A stretch of 62,446 nt of DNA from Methanomicrobia archaeon (GTDB taxonomy: Archaea; Methanobacteriota_B; Thermococci; Methanofastidiosales; NM3), in assembly GCA_030603445.1 (NCBI GenBank), contig JAUVXU010000011.1, positions 1 through 62,446 of the forward strand. Direction: 5' to 3'. This document shows positions 1-9,411 of the stretch, piece after piece (position 1 is the stretch's first letter; the number at the start of each line of letters is the position of its first letter). Both the position numbers and the translations under genes were made by a program. The notes under the pieces were generated by a model. It was not told the origin of the DNA and made no database searches. It worked only from the letters and a program-made list of their open reading frames with translations.

Positions 1-1191
1 GCGATAAGGGCCATGATTGATTCACTTAGATCAAAACTGCCAATTAAAAACATGAAAATCATGATAATTTCAAAGAATGTTAAATATTTTCCTTATGAAG
101 ACATAGAAATACTGGATTTGTTTCCTTCATTTGAAAAGAAGGCATCATCGATTTTATCCGCTGGTATGGACATTTTTTTAACATTAATCACATTTGGAAG
201 ATTAGCATTTACCAAACAAGGAAAGAAATTTATCCGCGCAGTTCATGATGCAGATATAGTAATTCATGCCCCTGGTGGTCCAGCTATAGGCGATTTATAT
301 CATGGCAAATTTGGAAATGTTGAGTTTTTTTATTTATATAGGTTGTTAATCTCACTTCTTAGACATAAACCAGTATTTTTCTATGCTCCTTCAATGGGAC
401 CTTTTTCAGGAATACTTAGAAACCACATTAGAAAATTTATACTCAAAAGAACAGATGCTATAATATTAAGAGAGGAGATTTCCAGTAGATACTTAGAAGA
501 ACAATTGGGTTTAGCTTCGTATGTAACTTTAGATTCAGCACTCCAAAACGATGTACCTACTAAACATATAAATGAGTTTTTTGATGTATTAAATATAACC
601 GAAAATGAAAAAGTAGTAGGCATGACATTAACTGATTTAAAATGGCATCCAGCATATAAAAATTTTAATAAATTAAATGAAAAGATAATACATTCGTTAT
701 CAGATGTAATCAAATATTTAATTAGTAAAGGATATAAAATACTTTTAATACCTCAATTATTCGGTGAACAAGACGACGCTTCGCTACTCGAAAGTTTCTG
801 TGAATTAAATAGAGAGAAAATATTCCTTCTTTCGCCGAATGTGGATTCATATGCACAACAAGTAATAATTTCTAGATTATTTTGTATCATTGGCATGAGA
901 TACCACTCTAACATATTTGCAGCAAAAGGAAATATTCCGTTTATTTGTATATACTACGAACATAAAGCAAAAGGATTCATGGAAAAATTAGGACTCATAG
1001 ATCTCATGATAAATATTGATGAGATAAGTGCGAGTAAAATTATCGATAAATTTACATACTTAGAAAGAAATCACGAGGGGATTAAAGAACAACTCAAAAA
1101 ACGAACTCCACAATTGAAAGAAGAATCCCAAAAAACGACAAAAATAATAATAGAGAAACTTAAACAATTGGGGATGCTAACTGATTTATAA
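1..1191 (+). CDS. Polysaccharide pyruvyl transferase family protein, 5' end outside window
   Basis: The frame is open to base 1. The residues before the first ATG (position 13) continue a plausible N-terminus, so the real start lies upstream and the gene is partial. The family (PF04230, CsaB/WcaK type) adds pyruvate ketals or related groups to cell-surface polysaccharides. Typical signs are a glycine-rich APGGPAIGD turn, a FYAPSMGPF strand, an ILREEISSRYL segment, and a C-terminal GMRYHSNIFAA motif followed by a YYEHKAKGFM stretch, where the family has its conserved RxHs and YxxK positions. It opens an AT-rich glycan gene island and is followed directly by a decayed methyltransferase. The family is fairly sure; substrate and linkage are unknown. 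Confidence 0.82.
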   Translation, partial: AIRAMIDSLRSKLPIKNMKIMIISKNVKYFPYEDIEILDLFPSFEKKASSILSAGMDIFLTLITFGRLAFTKQGKKFIRAVHDADIVIHAPGGPAIGDLYHGKFGNVEFFYLYRLLISLLRHKPVFFYAPSMGPFSGILRNHIRKFILKRTDAIILREEISSRYLEEQLGLASYVTLDSALQNDVPTKHINEFFDVLNITENEKVVGMTLTDLKWHPAYKNFNKLNEKIIHSLSDVIKYLISKGYKILLIPQLFGEQDDASLLESFCELNREKIFLLSPNVDSYAQQVIISRLFCIIGMRYHSNIFAAKGNIPFICIYYEHKAKGFMEKLGLIDLMINIDEISASKIIDKFTYLERNHEGIKEQLKKRTPQLKEESQKTTKIIIEKLKQLGMLTDL

Positions 1192-1471
1192 AATCTGTGG
1201 TAGCGCCGAAAATAATAAGAAATTTAAAATAAGAGAGATGATGTTCAGCTTTAGAGATGAATTTACCTATTTCGAATGCTCAAACGGTGAGTGCCCCCAC
1301 ATATCCAAAATTCAAAAAAACATGAAAAGATACCATCCCTCAAATTACTACTCATTCAAGAAAGGAGAATCTAACAATTTTATAAAGTAAATTCTTAAAA
1401 AAAAGAGTCATACAGGTGTACTATTTAAAAAGAATGCTAAAGAACTAAATAACAAAAAATTAGGAAGATAA
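1181..1471 (+). pseudogene. Decayed N-terminus of a SAM methyltransferase
   Basis: One reading frame running from 1181 carries a zinc-ribbon-like N-terminus (KICGSAENNKKF, then FRDEFTYFECSNGECP and YHPSNYYSFKKGE). This resembles the start of class I methyltransferases found in glycan clusters. There is no start codon, an in-frame stop at 1388, and the same frame resumes to a second stop at 1469 with no SAM-binding domain. It overlaps the end of the preceding gene by 11 bases. It is best read as the remnant of a deleted methyltransferase gene; the family assignment rests on pattern memory only. Confidence 0.55.
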
Positions 1472-1501
1472 AGCATCTTTTTATCTTGAAGGGAATAAAA
1501 A

Positions 1502-2680
1502 ATGAAACCAAAAGTCTCAATAATAATCCTCAACTGGAACGGCTGGAAAGATACAATAGAGTGTTTAGAATCCCTCTATCAGATTACGTATCCTAATTAT
1601 GATGTTATTTTAGTTGATAATGGCTCGGAAGACGAATCTATTGAGAAGATAAAAGAATATTGTGATGGCAAAATAAAAGTTGAATCCAAGTTTTTCAAAT
1701 ACGATCCGAACAATAAGCCAATAAAGATCATAGAATACGCAAGAGAAGAAGCAGAAGCGGGTGGGAGAAAAGAAAAGAAAATTACAGATTCACCTTCAAA
1801 CAGAAAACTCACAATCATAAAAAACGAGAAGAATTACGGGTTTGCAGAAGGAAACAACATTGCGTTAAGATATTCATTTAAAGATTCAAGTATCAGGTAT
1901 ATTGTAACATTGAATAACGATGTAATTGTCGATTCCAACTGGTTAAATGAGATGATGATAATTGCCGAAAGAGATAATAAAATAGGAAGTGTAATGCCAA
2001 AAGTCTTGCATTATGATTCCCCTCATCTTATAAATACCACTGGAATTCTTATTACCGGCGATGGTTCAGGGGCTAATAGGGGGTTTTTGGAAAAAGATAA
2101 CGAGAATTTTAGCATTATTGAGGAAATTTTTGGTCCTAGTGCTGTGTCAACATTATATAGAAAAAAAACATTAGAAAATATTAAAGTTAGGGGATGGTAT
2201 TTTGATCCTGATTATTTTGTTTATAATGAAGATACAGATTTAGCATATAGAATGATGTTGTGTGGCTGGAAATCTATATTTACCCCAAGAGCCATAACTT
2301 ATCATAAACATTCTGCTACGAGTGGCACATATTCTGCCTTTAAATCATATTATAGTCAGAGAAATAGATGGTGGACATCTTTCAAAAACTATCCATTTTC
2401 ATATGTGATTTATTCTTATTTTTACTATGTTGTAAAAATGGTACTAATATTCAGGGCATATAAAAAAGGCGAAGGTAGAGCTCCTATTTTTGTTAAAAAA
2501 CTCTCTTTCAAAAAAATAATTTATATACTGTTAAAATCATTTTTTGATGCACATAAAGAATTACCTGCCTTAATCAAAAAAAGAAGAGAAATACAGGGCA
2601 AAAAAGTGATAAATAAAAAAACTATGAAAGATATATTTAAAAAATACAGCATTAAAATAAGTGAAATTCCTTATAAATAA
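1502..2680 (+). CDS. Family 2 glycosyltransferase, rhamnosyltransferase-like
   Basis: A 392-residue cytoplasmic or membrane-associated GT-A enzyme that probably transfers a sugar from a nucleotide donor to a lipid-linked glycan. The N-terminus (SIIILNWNGWKDTIECLESL) is the first GT2 strand. An NYGFAEGNNIA motif precedes the DXD-like LNNDVIVD near residue 140. The acceptor-site motif EDTDLAYRMMLCGWK sits near residue 247, followed by HKHSATSG. The order matches the WbbL-like GT2 subgroup. An unusual charged, lysine- and glutamate-rich insertion of about 40 residues (55-100) lies between the first strand unit and the NYGFAEGNN motif. A weak ribosome binding site (AAGGGAA) precedes the ATG. Donor and acceptor are unknown. 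Confidence 0.86.
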   Translation: MKPKVSIIILNWNGWKDTIECLESLYQITYPNYDVILVDNGSEDESIEKIKEYCDGKIKVESKFFKYDPNNKPIKIIEYAREEAEAGGRKEKKITDSPSNRKLTIIKNEKNYGFAEGNNIALRYSFKDSSIRYIVTLNNDVIVDSNWLNEMMIIAERDNKIGSVMPKVLHYDSPHLINTTGILITGDGSGANRGFLEKDNENFSIIEEIFGPSAVSTLYRKKTLENIKVRGWYFDPDYFVYNEDTDLAYRMMLCGWKSIFTPRAITYHKHSATSGTYSAFKSYYSQRNRWWTSFKNYPFSYVIYSYFYYVVKMVLIFRAYKKGEGRAPIFVKKLSFKKIIYILLKSFFDAHKELPALIKKRREIQGKKVINKKTMKDIFKKYSIKISEIPYK

Positions 2681-2685
2681 AAACC

Positions 2686-2835
2686 CTATGTTTTCTCAAG
2701 GGCTATTTTTGTAATATACCCCCCTCCAATAGGCTTTCCCTCTGCGTGATCCCCTATTTGTATATATCTTACGTTTTTAGGTGTTGTAAATATAACTCTC
2801 TTAAATTCCCATTTTTTGATGTTAGAGTTTTTTGA
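2686..2835 (-). pseudogene. Unassigned C-terminal gene fragment
   Basis: The minus strand keeps an open frame of 49 codons with no start codon. It ends in a protein-like stretch (WEFKRVIFTTPKNVRYIQIG, then DHAEGKPIGGGYITKIALEK) and a stop at 2686-2688. Its composition is that of a folded beta-rich domain rather than noise, so it looks like the tail of a lost gene. I do not recognise the family. Confidence 0.4.
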
Positions 2836-2961
2836 TTAACCTACCGTTATAATCAAGCTATTACTAAGAAATACTCAAAAAGAGCATACATATCGGTAAG
2901 TACTCCCAACGGAATACTCGAAACATGGAAAAATAGATGGAAAACTAAAAATAAGCGTTAA
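2836..2961 (+). pseudogene. Unassigned short coding remnant
   Basis: An open frame of 41 codons without a start (RYNQAITKKYSKRAYISVST, then PNGILETWKNRWKTK) ends at a stop at 2959. It abuts the decayed minus-strand fragment at 2686-2835 exactly, and no Shine-Dalgarno signal is present. It reads like protein and may be the tail of a deleted gene, but no family is recognised. Confidence 0.3.
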
Positions 2962-2975
2962 TCATAATCCTCATA

Positions 2976-3794
2976 ATGCCCAAATTACTTATGATTAAAA
3001 TAAAGCGTTGGCTTAGAAAATTACATCTGCTCTCAATAGCAGATTATTTTTTATTATTATATGAAATTATAAAAAATTATAAAAAAAATAAAACCTTCTT
3101 AAAATTTCACAAAGATTTTTCAGTACCCCCCTATATTTTAGCTTTTGATGCATATGGAACTTTAAACTGGGAATTTTATTATAATTCAGGTGTTCTTCAT
3201 GCAAAATTATTTAGCAACATCATTGAGAAATATTATTCGAATGAAAGTATTAAAATTTTAGACTGGGGATGCGGTCCGGGGCGAATTATAAGACATCTAC
3301 ATAATTTAAAGTTCCGAAAAGTTCAATTATACGGAACAGATTATAACCCAAGAACAATTAAGTGGTGTAACTTAAATTTAAAAAATATAAATTTTACAAA
3401 AAATAATTTGGCACCACCCTTACCGTACAATGATGGTTACTTCGATTGCATATATGCTCTTTCTGTTTTTACACATCTCTCTGAAGATATGCATTTTAAA
3501 TGGATTAAAGAATTATATCGAATTTTAAACCCTGATGGACTGTTAATTATTACAACCCATGGTGACAATTGTTTGGATAACAAATTACTAAACCAAATGA
3601 AACAATACCAATCGGGAAAATTAGTGATTGAGGGTGGTGTGAAGGAAGGCAAAAAACATTTCATAGCTTTGCATCCATCAAAATATGTTGAAGAAAAGCT
3701 ATTAGCTGATTTTAAAATTCTTGAACACATAACTAATGCATCTGAATTTTTAATAAATCAAGATATTTGGGTTTCAAAAAAAATAAAAAAATAA
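2976..3794 (+). CDS. Class I SAM-dependent methyltransferase
   Basis: A 272-residue protein with a Rossmann-fold methyltransferase core. The SAM-binding motif I is KILDWGCGPGRIIRHL near residue 90. A GTDYNPRTIKW acidic loop follows, then a motif IV-like FDCIYALSVFTHL and a post-motif LYRILNPDGLLIITTHG. This arrangement matches Methyltransf_11/25 proteins that methylate sugars or lipids in surface-glycan clusters. The N-terminal 60 residues are lysine-rich and precede the fold. It stands alone between decayed sequence on both sides. Its composition is as AT-rich as its neighbours, consistent with a laterally acquired island. The substrate is unknown; a glycan hydroxyl is an inference from context. 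Confidence 0.8.
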   Translation: MPKLLMIKIKRWLRKLHLLSIADYFLLLYEIIKNYKKNKTFLKFHKDFSVPPYILAFDAYGTLNWEFYYNSGVLHAKLFSNIIEKYYSNESIKILDWGCGPGRIIRHLHNLKFRKVQLYGTDYNPRTIKWCNLNLKNINFTKNNLAPPLPYNDGYFDCIYALSVFTHLSEDMHFKWIKELYRILNPDGLLIITTHGDNCLDNKLLNQMKQYQSGKLVIEGGVKEGKKHFIALHPSKYVEEKLLADFKILEHITNASEFLINQDIWVSKKIKK

Positions 3795-3949
3795 AAACAG
3801 ATAGCATTTCGCCTAACACAAGTCAAAAGTTAGTTAAGTGAATCAATATGGAAAACCCCCATATTTACGACATAAAGGGCTTTTTACCCAACAGGAAAAC
3901 CATAGGCCCAGTTAAAGGGTTCCGTGCACTACAAAGTTAGACCTGAAAT

Positions 3950-4390
3950 AACAAGGTAAGGAGGAGTTAAAGGCTGCATTCAAAAGAGATTAAAAACAAG
4001 GTTTGTGAGAATTAGATCCAATGAACAATCCAAGACTATCTTGCAAAAAAAAACATAACATGGTTTGAGAATAGTAAAAAACTGGATTAATGTTTATAAG
4101 CTAATCTAAAACGGTGTTAAAGGGGGGGTTTATTGTTAAGGTTTCCCTAGACAAAAGAGAAACTTAAGAGAAGAAAAAATTAATATAAATTTTAGATGAT
4201 ATTAAAAAAAAGCTAATCGTGAAACCGACCAACTCTTAGTATTCCACTCAGAGAACTAACAGATGCCTTTTTAGATGCTTTTAATTTTCAAATGCCAAGA
4301 CATGCAAAACAGATTGTAGCCACCTCAAAAGAGGATAAGCAAACGAATATAATAATGTTATAGGGTGTTTTAGATGGTGTAAAAGAGTTG
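3950..4390 (+). pseudogene. Heavily decayed transposase-like remnant
   Basis: This 823-base gap (3795-4617) has no intact gene. Patching frames gives short protein-like pieces: an HTH-like stretch (ILQKKT, HGLRIVKNWINVYK near 4030-4100), a basic linker, then KKLIVKPTN and a tail near 4230-4300. These pieces look like the N-terminal helix-turn-helix region of an IS630-type transposase, broken by several stops and shifts. The assignment is tentative. Confidence 0.35.
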
Positions 4391-4452
4391 ACATAGTACG
4401 AGCTAGGTTAACTACTGCCAGCAAATGTGTCAAACGGGACATAGCTCCTGAT

Positions 4453-4546
4453 TTTGACAGTTAACAATTAAAAAGAATCCTTGAATTGTGAATCATGGCA
4501 AATCAATACAAAACAAGGACATATATATTTTTAGCTAACTGTCAAA
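4453..4546. repeat. 11-bp inverted repeat, spaced 72 bp
   Basis: TTTGACAGTTA at 4453-4463 is exactly repeated in inverted orientation as TAACTGTCAAA at 4536-4546; extending to 15 bases gives about 13 matches. The arms flank a short AT-rich stretch right after the decayed transposase-like region. They could be the ends of a small mobile remnant or a hairpin downstream of the minus-strand gene that ends at 4618. Confidence 0.5.
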
Positions 4547-4617
4547 TTCAAGCTATAATCCATATTTGTCCCTAAAATTGTTTTATATATCTACATCTTT
4601 TATATAATATATTTCAT

Positions 4618-6729
4618 TTAATTATCTCTCTTTATGCGAAGTTCAAAAATTTCTAGAGTATATTTTTCATTAATCCTAGTATTTGTGAATTTACCCCAAT
4701 CCCAACGAATTTTTGATATATCAAATGAAAAATTGTTTATATGTTCTACTTTTATTGTTTTATATACTTTATTGTAAAAAGTATTAAATCTTTCTTGCGT
4801 TGGTGTTATTAAATATATTCTATAATCCTCCTTTTCCCATATATCTACCATTTTAGAAAATTTTTTCTCAAATTCAATATTATTATCCCAGATATTTATT
4901 GTGTCCTTCAAGAGGTAGAATTGTTTAAGATCACTAGTCCAAAGAAAGATAGCATTTTTATTAAACATATATTTAAGAGGTAACGACACTGCTACATCAG
5001 TACCTACCCCATAAGATATGATTATAGATCTATCATCAAAGAACTCTGACAGCTCACCTACTTTATCAATATAACCTTCAAATTGGGGTTGAATCTGTGT
5101 GTTATTCATTGTTATATTTGACATAATTAAAAAAACTACTAAAGAACATGCCAATATTTTGCCTTTAAAAGATACTTTTTTAATTTCGAAAAGTATATAT
5201 CCAATAAAAATGGATAAAGAAGGAATTACAACAGTTATATATCTTCTCATAGCCCAAGGGTATACAGGATTGTTATGAAGCGATGTTATATAATAAAAAA
5301 AATAAGTAAAAAATAGTGATAAAAAAATTACAACAGCCATTTTTTTTGTTTTTATTATTAAAGTAATAGTTGCTAACAATCCTAATATCAATCCAATGAT
5401 TGTCATAAACCAAGTTAAAGATTGAATATTTTTAAATCCTTCACCATAGTCAGTATTAGGGGAGATGATAAATAGATATGACAACCAAAGCATAAATAAT
5501 AATAAAAAAATATATCGTGCAAATTTAGTGATTTTAATCGTGTTTTCTTTGTTTTTAAATTTAGATATATCATTCATTTTTAAAATGGGTATTATTAAAA
5601 AAATAAAAAATAATATTACAAAAAGAAATAAAGACGTATAAGCTATTGGTAATAAACTAACATCAAAAAGTGGCATATTTGGTGACATTGCATAGATATA
5701 TTTTTTCATATGTAAATTAACATAAATAACATAATACAAAAATATAATTAAAAGTGGAATAATAAAATAAAGATGTATTTTTTCAATTTTTTTACAAAAT
5801 TTTAAATAAATATAATATATTATTAAAGTTGGTAATATAAATATTGCATCGAATCTTATAAAGAATAGTAAACCAAAACATAAAGCTGAGATAATACCAA
5901 AAATTGGATTTCTTTTTCTTATAAAATATGCATATAATAACAATCCAGAAAAAAATATAAATTGAAATAATATCTCAGGACTAGAGTATTGAGCAAAATA
6001 TACATTAGCATAGTTAGTTGCAAGTAAAGAAGAACCAAGTGCCCCAACTTTCCAATTAAACAGCTCTTTTCCAAATAAATAAATCGCGATAATACTAAGT
6101 GTAGCAAGCAAAGGAGAAAGATATAAAAAATAATTATATCCAAATAATACGTAAAATAATGCCAACCATGTTATATGTAACGGCGGCCGGATTTGCCTCA
6201 TCTTACCTAAATCAGGATCATCAATAGATATGCCAGGAAATTGATATCCATTTAAAAGACTTTGGCTATACATCCTATAAAAAACAGGAATTACATCCTG
6301 TGGCATCTTGTCCATAATAGGATCGTATATATTACATGATCCTGTAGTAGCTATGTTAACCCCCATATTTATGTGAACTCCAACATCATGATACATTGAA
6401 GCTTCTTCCGTGGGATGAAAAAAAAGTAAGATGCACATTAAAATAATTGTTATAAAAGTAATATTTTCTAAAGTGTGTGAAGAATTGAACGAAACATTAA
6501 AACTCATTTTTTTATAGTAATTAAATGAAAAAAGAATAATTGAATAAATGATTTGTAATAACAAAATATTCTTGAGAGAAAATATGTTTAATTGAGTTAA
6601 TATAAGTAAGAGTATAGATGTAAGAATAAAACTTATTAAAATTAATATGTATGTAAATTCAAATAATGTATCCTCTTTGTTTTTTCGAAATAAATTATAT
6701 GTCAAATAACCCGGGATTAAAAAGGACAT
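4618..6729 (-). CDS. Polytopic membrane protein, GT39/ArnT-like glycosyltransferase
   Basis: A 703-residue protein with at least a dozen hydrophobic membrane spans and a C-terminal soluble part of about 150 residues. An acidic-histidine loop after the third span (FHPTEEASMYHDVGVHINMG) fits the first extracytoplasmic loop of GT-C enzymes, where an acidic residue acts in catalysis. A second loop carries RQIRPPLHITWLALFYVLFG, a typical ArnT/PMT pattern. Such enzymes transfer a sugar from a polyprenyl phosphate carrier on the outer face. Codon use is extremely AT-rich. The frame stays open about 18 codons upstream of the ATG in a hydrophobic stretch without a standard start, so the N-terminus is uncertain. 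Function is inferred from topology and motif style. Confidence 0.65.
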   Translation of the reverse strand: MSFLIPGYLTYNLFRKNKEDTLFEFTYILILISFILTSILLLILTQLNIFSLKNILLLQIIYSIILFSFNYYKKMSFNVSFNSSHTLENITFITIILMCILLFFHPTEEASMYHDVGVHINMGVNIATTGSCNIYDPIMDKMPQDVIPVFYRMYSQSLLNGYQFPGISIDDPDLGKMRQIRPPLHITWLALFYVLFGYNYFLYLSPLLATLSIIAIYLFGKELFNWKVGALGSSLLATNYANVYFAQYSSPEILFQFIFFSGLLLYAYFIRKRNPIFGIISALCFGLLFFIRFDAIFILPTLIIYYIYLKFCKKIEKIHLYFIIPLLIIFLYYVIYVNLHMKKYIYAMSPNMPLFDVSLLPIAYTSLFLFVILFFIFLIIPILKMNDISKFKNKENTIKITKFARYIFLLLFMLWLSYLFIISPNTDYGEGFKNIQSLTWFMTIIGLILGLLATITLIIKTKKMAVVIFLSLFFTYFFYYITSLHNNPVYPWAMRRYITVVIPSLSIFIGYILFEIKKVSFKGKILACSLVVFLIMSNITMNNTQIQPQFEGYIDKVGELSEFFDDRSIIISYGVGTDVAVSLPLKYMFNKNAIFLWTSDLKQFYLLKDTINIWDNNIEFEKKFSKMVDIWEKEDYRIYLITPTQERFNTFYNKVYKTIKVEHINNFSFDISKIRWDWGKFTNTRINEKYTLEIFELRIKRDN

Positions 6730-6843
6730 TATTAATTCTGCTGCAAGTAAAATACAGTTTATTATCTTCCCTCTCCCTAAATTTAATCAATATATCTTTA
6801 CCAATAAATTTATGTTATTGGAGATTATATCTAACCCCTATTT

Positions 6844-7812
6844 TTATTTAATTTTCTTATTATTTTTGAAATAATCGCTTTTTATGTAATATAAAACCTC
6901 TTCCTGAATCCTTTTCTGGCGGCCTACCATGTCGGATATCATTGCCAGCAGCATAATAAGAGAACCAATTACTATAAAAACTACACCAACTATTACCAAC
7001 GTATTATAAGGCGATACTACCCCCTTGTAAATCCACCTTACAAAAAGAGACAAATTTATAAAGCCTCCAAATAGCAACAACGCAAGTCCAGGCAATCCGA
7101 AAAACTTTAAGGGAGTTATATCCCTCATCGTCCTTAGAATTATCAACAAGGAATTAAGGCCATAATGAACAGGATTTTTTACTATCCGAGATTTTCTTTG
7201 TTTTTTGTATGTTATCGCAACAGGGACCTCAGTTACTACCATCCCTTTTGAGATTAAATCGATAAGTACTTCTTGAGTATATGTAAAATTTCCAAAGAGA
7301 TTCATACGAAGAGCTGCTTCTCTTGAATATGCTCTAAAACCACACTGGGTGTCACTAAACTTAACGTGAGTGACAATACTTACAATTTTAACAAATATTT
7401 TGTTTCCTAATCGCTTCATAAAAGAAAAATTCGGAATATGCTCTTTTGCAAGAAATCGTGATCCCGTGACCATATTGGCATTTCCTTTCAAAATTGGTTT
7501 TATCAATTTTTCAATATCATTTGAATCGAACTGACCATCAGCATCAATGCTAACTATTATGTCGGCCCCACTTGCCAAAGCTGCGTTTATTCCGATCCTA
7601 AATGCATATCCTACGCCCCTGTTTCTCTCGTATGAAACTAATTTAGTTTTTCCATATCCAAGAACTACGCCTACCGTATCATCAGTTGATCCATCATCAA
7701 CTACCAATGCCTCGATCTCATCAATTCCCCCTATTTGTGAAGGAAGGGTAGTTAGAGTGTCCAAGATATGCTCCTTTTCATTGTAAGCAGGAATAATAAT
7801 TACAAGCTTCAT
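6844..7812 (-). CDS. Family 2 glycosyltransferase, polyprenyl-phosphate mannosyltransferase-like, with membrane tail
   Basis: A 322-residue enzyme of the dolichyl-phosphate mannose synthase type, which loads a hexose from a nucleotide sugar onto a polyprenyl phosphate at the inner membrane face. The GT-A core shows VVDDGSTDDT near residue 40, the metal-binding SIDADGQFDSND near 93, GSRFLAKE near 122, and the acceptor loop DTQCGFRAYSREAA near 154. Two hydrophobic spans follow (about 235-258 and 270-297), as in two-TM DPM enzymes. Its start overlaps the stop of the upstream membrane gene by four bases (ATGA), so the two are translationally coupled. The product is a likely donor for the neighbouring GT39-like proteins. 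Confidence 0.88.
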   Translation of the reverse strand: MKLVIIIPAYNEKEHILDTLTTLPSQIGGIDEIEALVVDDGSTDDTVGVVLGYGKTKLVSYERNRGVGYAFRIGINAALASGADIIVSIDADGQFDSNDIEKLIKPILKGNANMVTGSRFLAKEHIPNFSFMKRLGNKIFVKIVSIVTHVKFSDTQCGFRAYSREAALRMNLFGNFTYTQEVLIDLISKGMVVTEVPVAITYKKQRKSRIVKNPVHYGLNSLLIILRTMRDITPLKFFGLPGLALLLFGGFINLSLFVRWIYKGVVSPYNTLVIVGVVFIVIGSLIMLLAMISDMVGRQKRIQEEVLYYIKSDYFKNNKKIK

Positions 7813-9398
7813 TTTGGGTCCTCCTTTATTTTTAGCTCATACACTATAAAAGAACTATCGATAGAACCGTCCTTATTTACAAATTTTTTGTCTCCTTCAT
7901 ATATATTAATCATATCAAAATTATTGCTAATTGCATCTGCATATCTTTTCATATTTGCATAATCATACCCATCGACCCATCCAGATAAAAACCATACTTT
8001 ATCTCCTTTGTCAAGAACCGCTTGAATTATATATATAAGTGAATCCTCATCCTCACTTTCGCTACCAAGGAAAAAAAAGTTGATAACATCTTTTTCGGCT
8101 CTCTCCTTTCCAAGAACATATTCGCACCATGCGCCATATCCTGTTACAATGAGATCCACATCTTCGGACCCATCTTCAAGCCAGTTCATATCAAACGAAT
8201 CTATTGCAATAAAATTCCTGATTTTTGACTCGTCCGAGCCCCATATAAAGGCTTGTGAAAAAGAGGTATGAGCAGAAAAAGCAATTGACACTAAGAGAAT
8301 TATGGCAACGCATGAACAAAAATATTTTTTGATTGTCCTTCTTTCTTTTAACCCTACATAGATCTCTTCTAGCCCTATTGCCAAGAATAAAAGCACAATT
8401 AAAAGCGAAGGTAATAATTGCCGCCCCACCCAAGAGGAATATCCTAAAAATACGAAAACATAAGCTAAAGCAATGCCCAGAAGTAGAACAGTTTCTTTTT
8501 CGTATGTTTCTAATCCTTTTTTAACTCCTAAAATAAATGTTATGGCCTGAAATATTCCTAGAAAAGTAAGTAATGGGGTCGTTGCCTCTGTTCCTACAAA
8601 ATACATATTTGTTGGGGGTGTGTTTAGGGGAACTGTCATTAGTCGTGTAGTTGCCCTGATATTTCCAATATAATTTAACTCCCTGTAAAAACCACCTCCA
8701 GAAGCAATTCCGGAAGCAAGAGAAGGGTGGAAAATCATATTAAATCCAAAAAGAAATAAAAAGATAGATAAGCTAAACAAAATATCCATATTGCATCTTA
8801 AGTTGAATTTGATTTTTTTTGAATCTATAAAAACAATCTTTCTTACTGATAATAGATAAAGAAATATAATTACTGCAAAAATTAGATTGGTCGGTTTCAT
8901 AAAACATATGAAAAATATCAAAAATGAAAAAAAGATCGAAAACGAAAAAGACCTTTTTTCTTCCATTTTTTTTGTAATTATTAATGCAAATAAAATAAAA
9001 AATAAAATAATGATGTCCCATATAACAACCTTGCTCATAACAACTAATGTAGGATTTATAGCCACAAAAGCTGAAAACATAAGACATACACCAGATGATA
9101 ATTTAAGGCATTTTGATGAAAAGAAATAAGAAAGTGGAATTATAGCAATCCCATATAACGCTATTCCTATTTGGGAGGAAAATACACTATTTTTTATCAA
9201 TAGGAAGGGAATTATTGCTATTGATCTCCCTGGCCATGCAGGAACATATTTAGGCGTATCAAAAGAAATTATTCTAATAGCATCAGATAATATCCTATAT
9301 GAATCAAAGGCATGGACATACTCCCCATCCAGCTTATAAAGTCTTAAGAACGCACCAACTGCAACTACTACCAGTAGTATTAAGTGTTCCCGTTTCAT
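7809..9398 (-). CDS. Polytopic membrane protein, GT39-like glycosyltransferase
   Basis: A 529-residue protein with about ten membrane spans and a C-terminal soluble domain (about 395-529) rich in acidic residues. The first outside loop follows the LRLYKLDGEYVHAFDSYRIL pattern, in which GT-C enzymes carry the catalytic aspartate. A GRSIAIIPFLL loop fits the same fold. It probably transfers sugars from a lipid carrier to protein or glycan outside the cell. It sits directly upstream of, and overlaps by four bases, the polyprenyl-phosphate glycosyltransferase that could make its donor. An AT-rich TATA-like element inside a palindrome lies about 25 bases upstream, suggesting a leaderless transcript. 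Assigned from topology, motif style and context. Confidence 0.65.
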   Translation of the reverse strand: MKREHLILLVVVAVGAFLRLYKLDGEYVHAFDSYRILSDAIRIISFDTPKYVPAWPGRSIAIIPFLLIKNSVFSSQIGIALYGIAIIPLSYFFSSKCLKLSSGVCLMFSAFVAINPTLVVMSKVVIWDIIILFFILFALIITKKMEEKRSFSFSIFFSFLIFFICFMKPTNLIFAVIIFLYLLSVRKIVFIDSKKIKFNLRCNMDILFSLSIFLFLFGFNMIFHPSLASGIASGGGFYRELNYIGNIRATTRLMTVPLNTPPTNMYFVGTEATTPLLTFLGIFQAITFILGVKKGLETYEKETVLLLGIALAYVFVFLGYSSWVGRQLLPSLLIVLLFLAIGLEEIYVGLKERRTIKKYFCSCVAIILLVSIAFSAHTSFSQAFIWGSDESKIRNFIAIDSFDMNWLEDGSEDVDLIVTGYGAWCEYVLGKERAEKDVINFFFLGSESEDEDSLIYIIQAVLDKGDKVWFLSGWVDGYDYANMKRYADAISNNFDMINIYEGDKKFVNKDGSIDSSFIVYELKIKEDPK

Positions 9399-9411
9399 TC
9401 AGAGTTTACTT

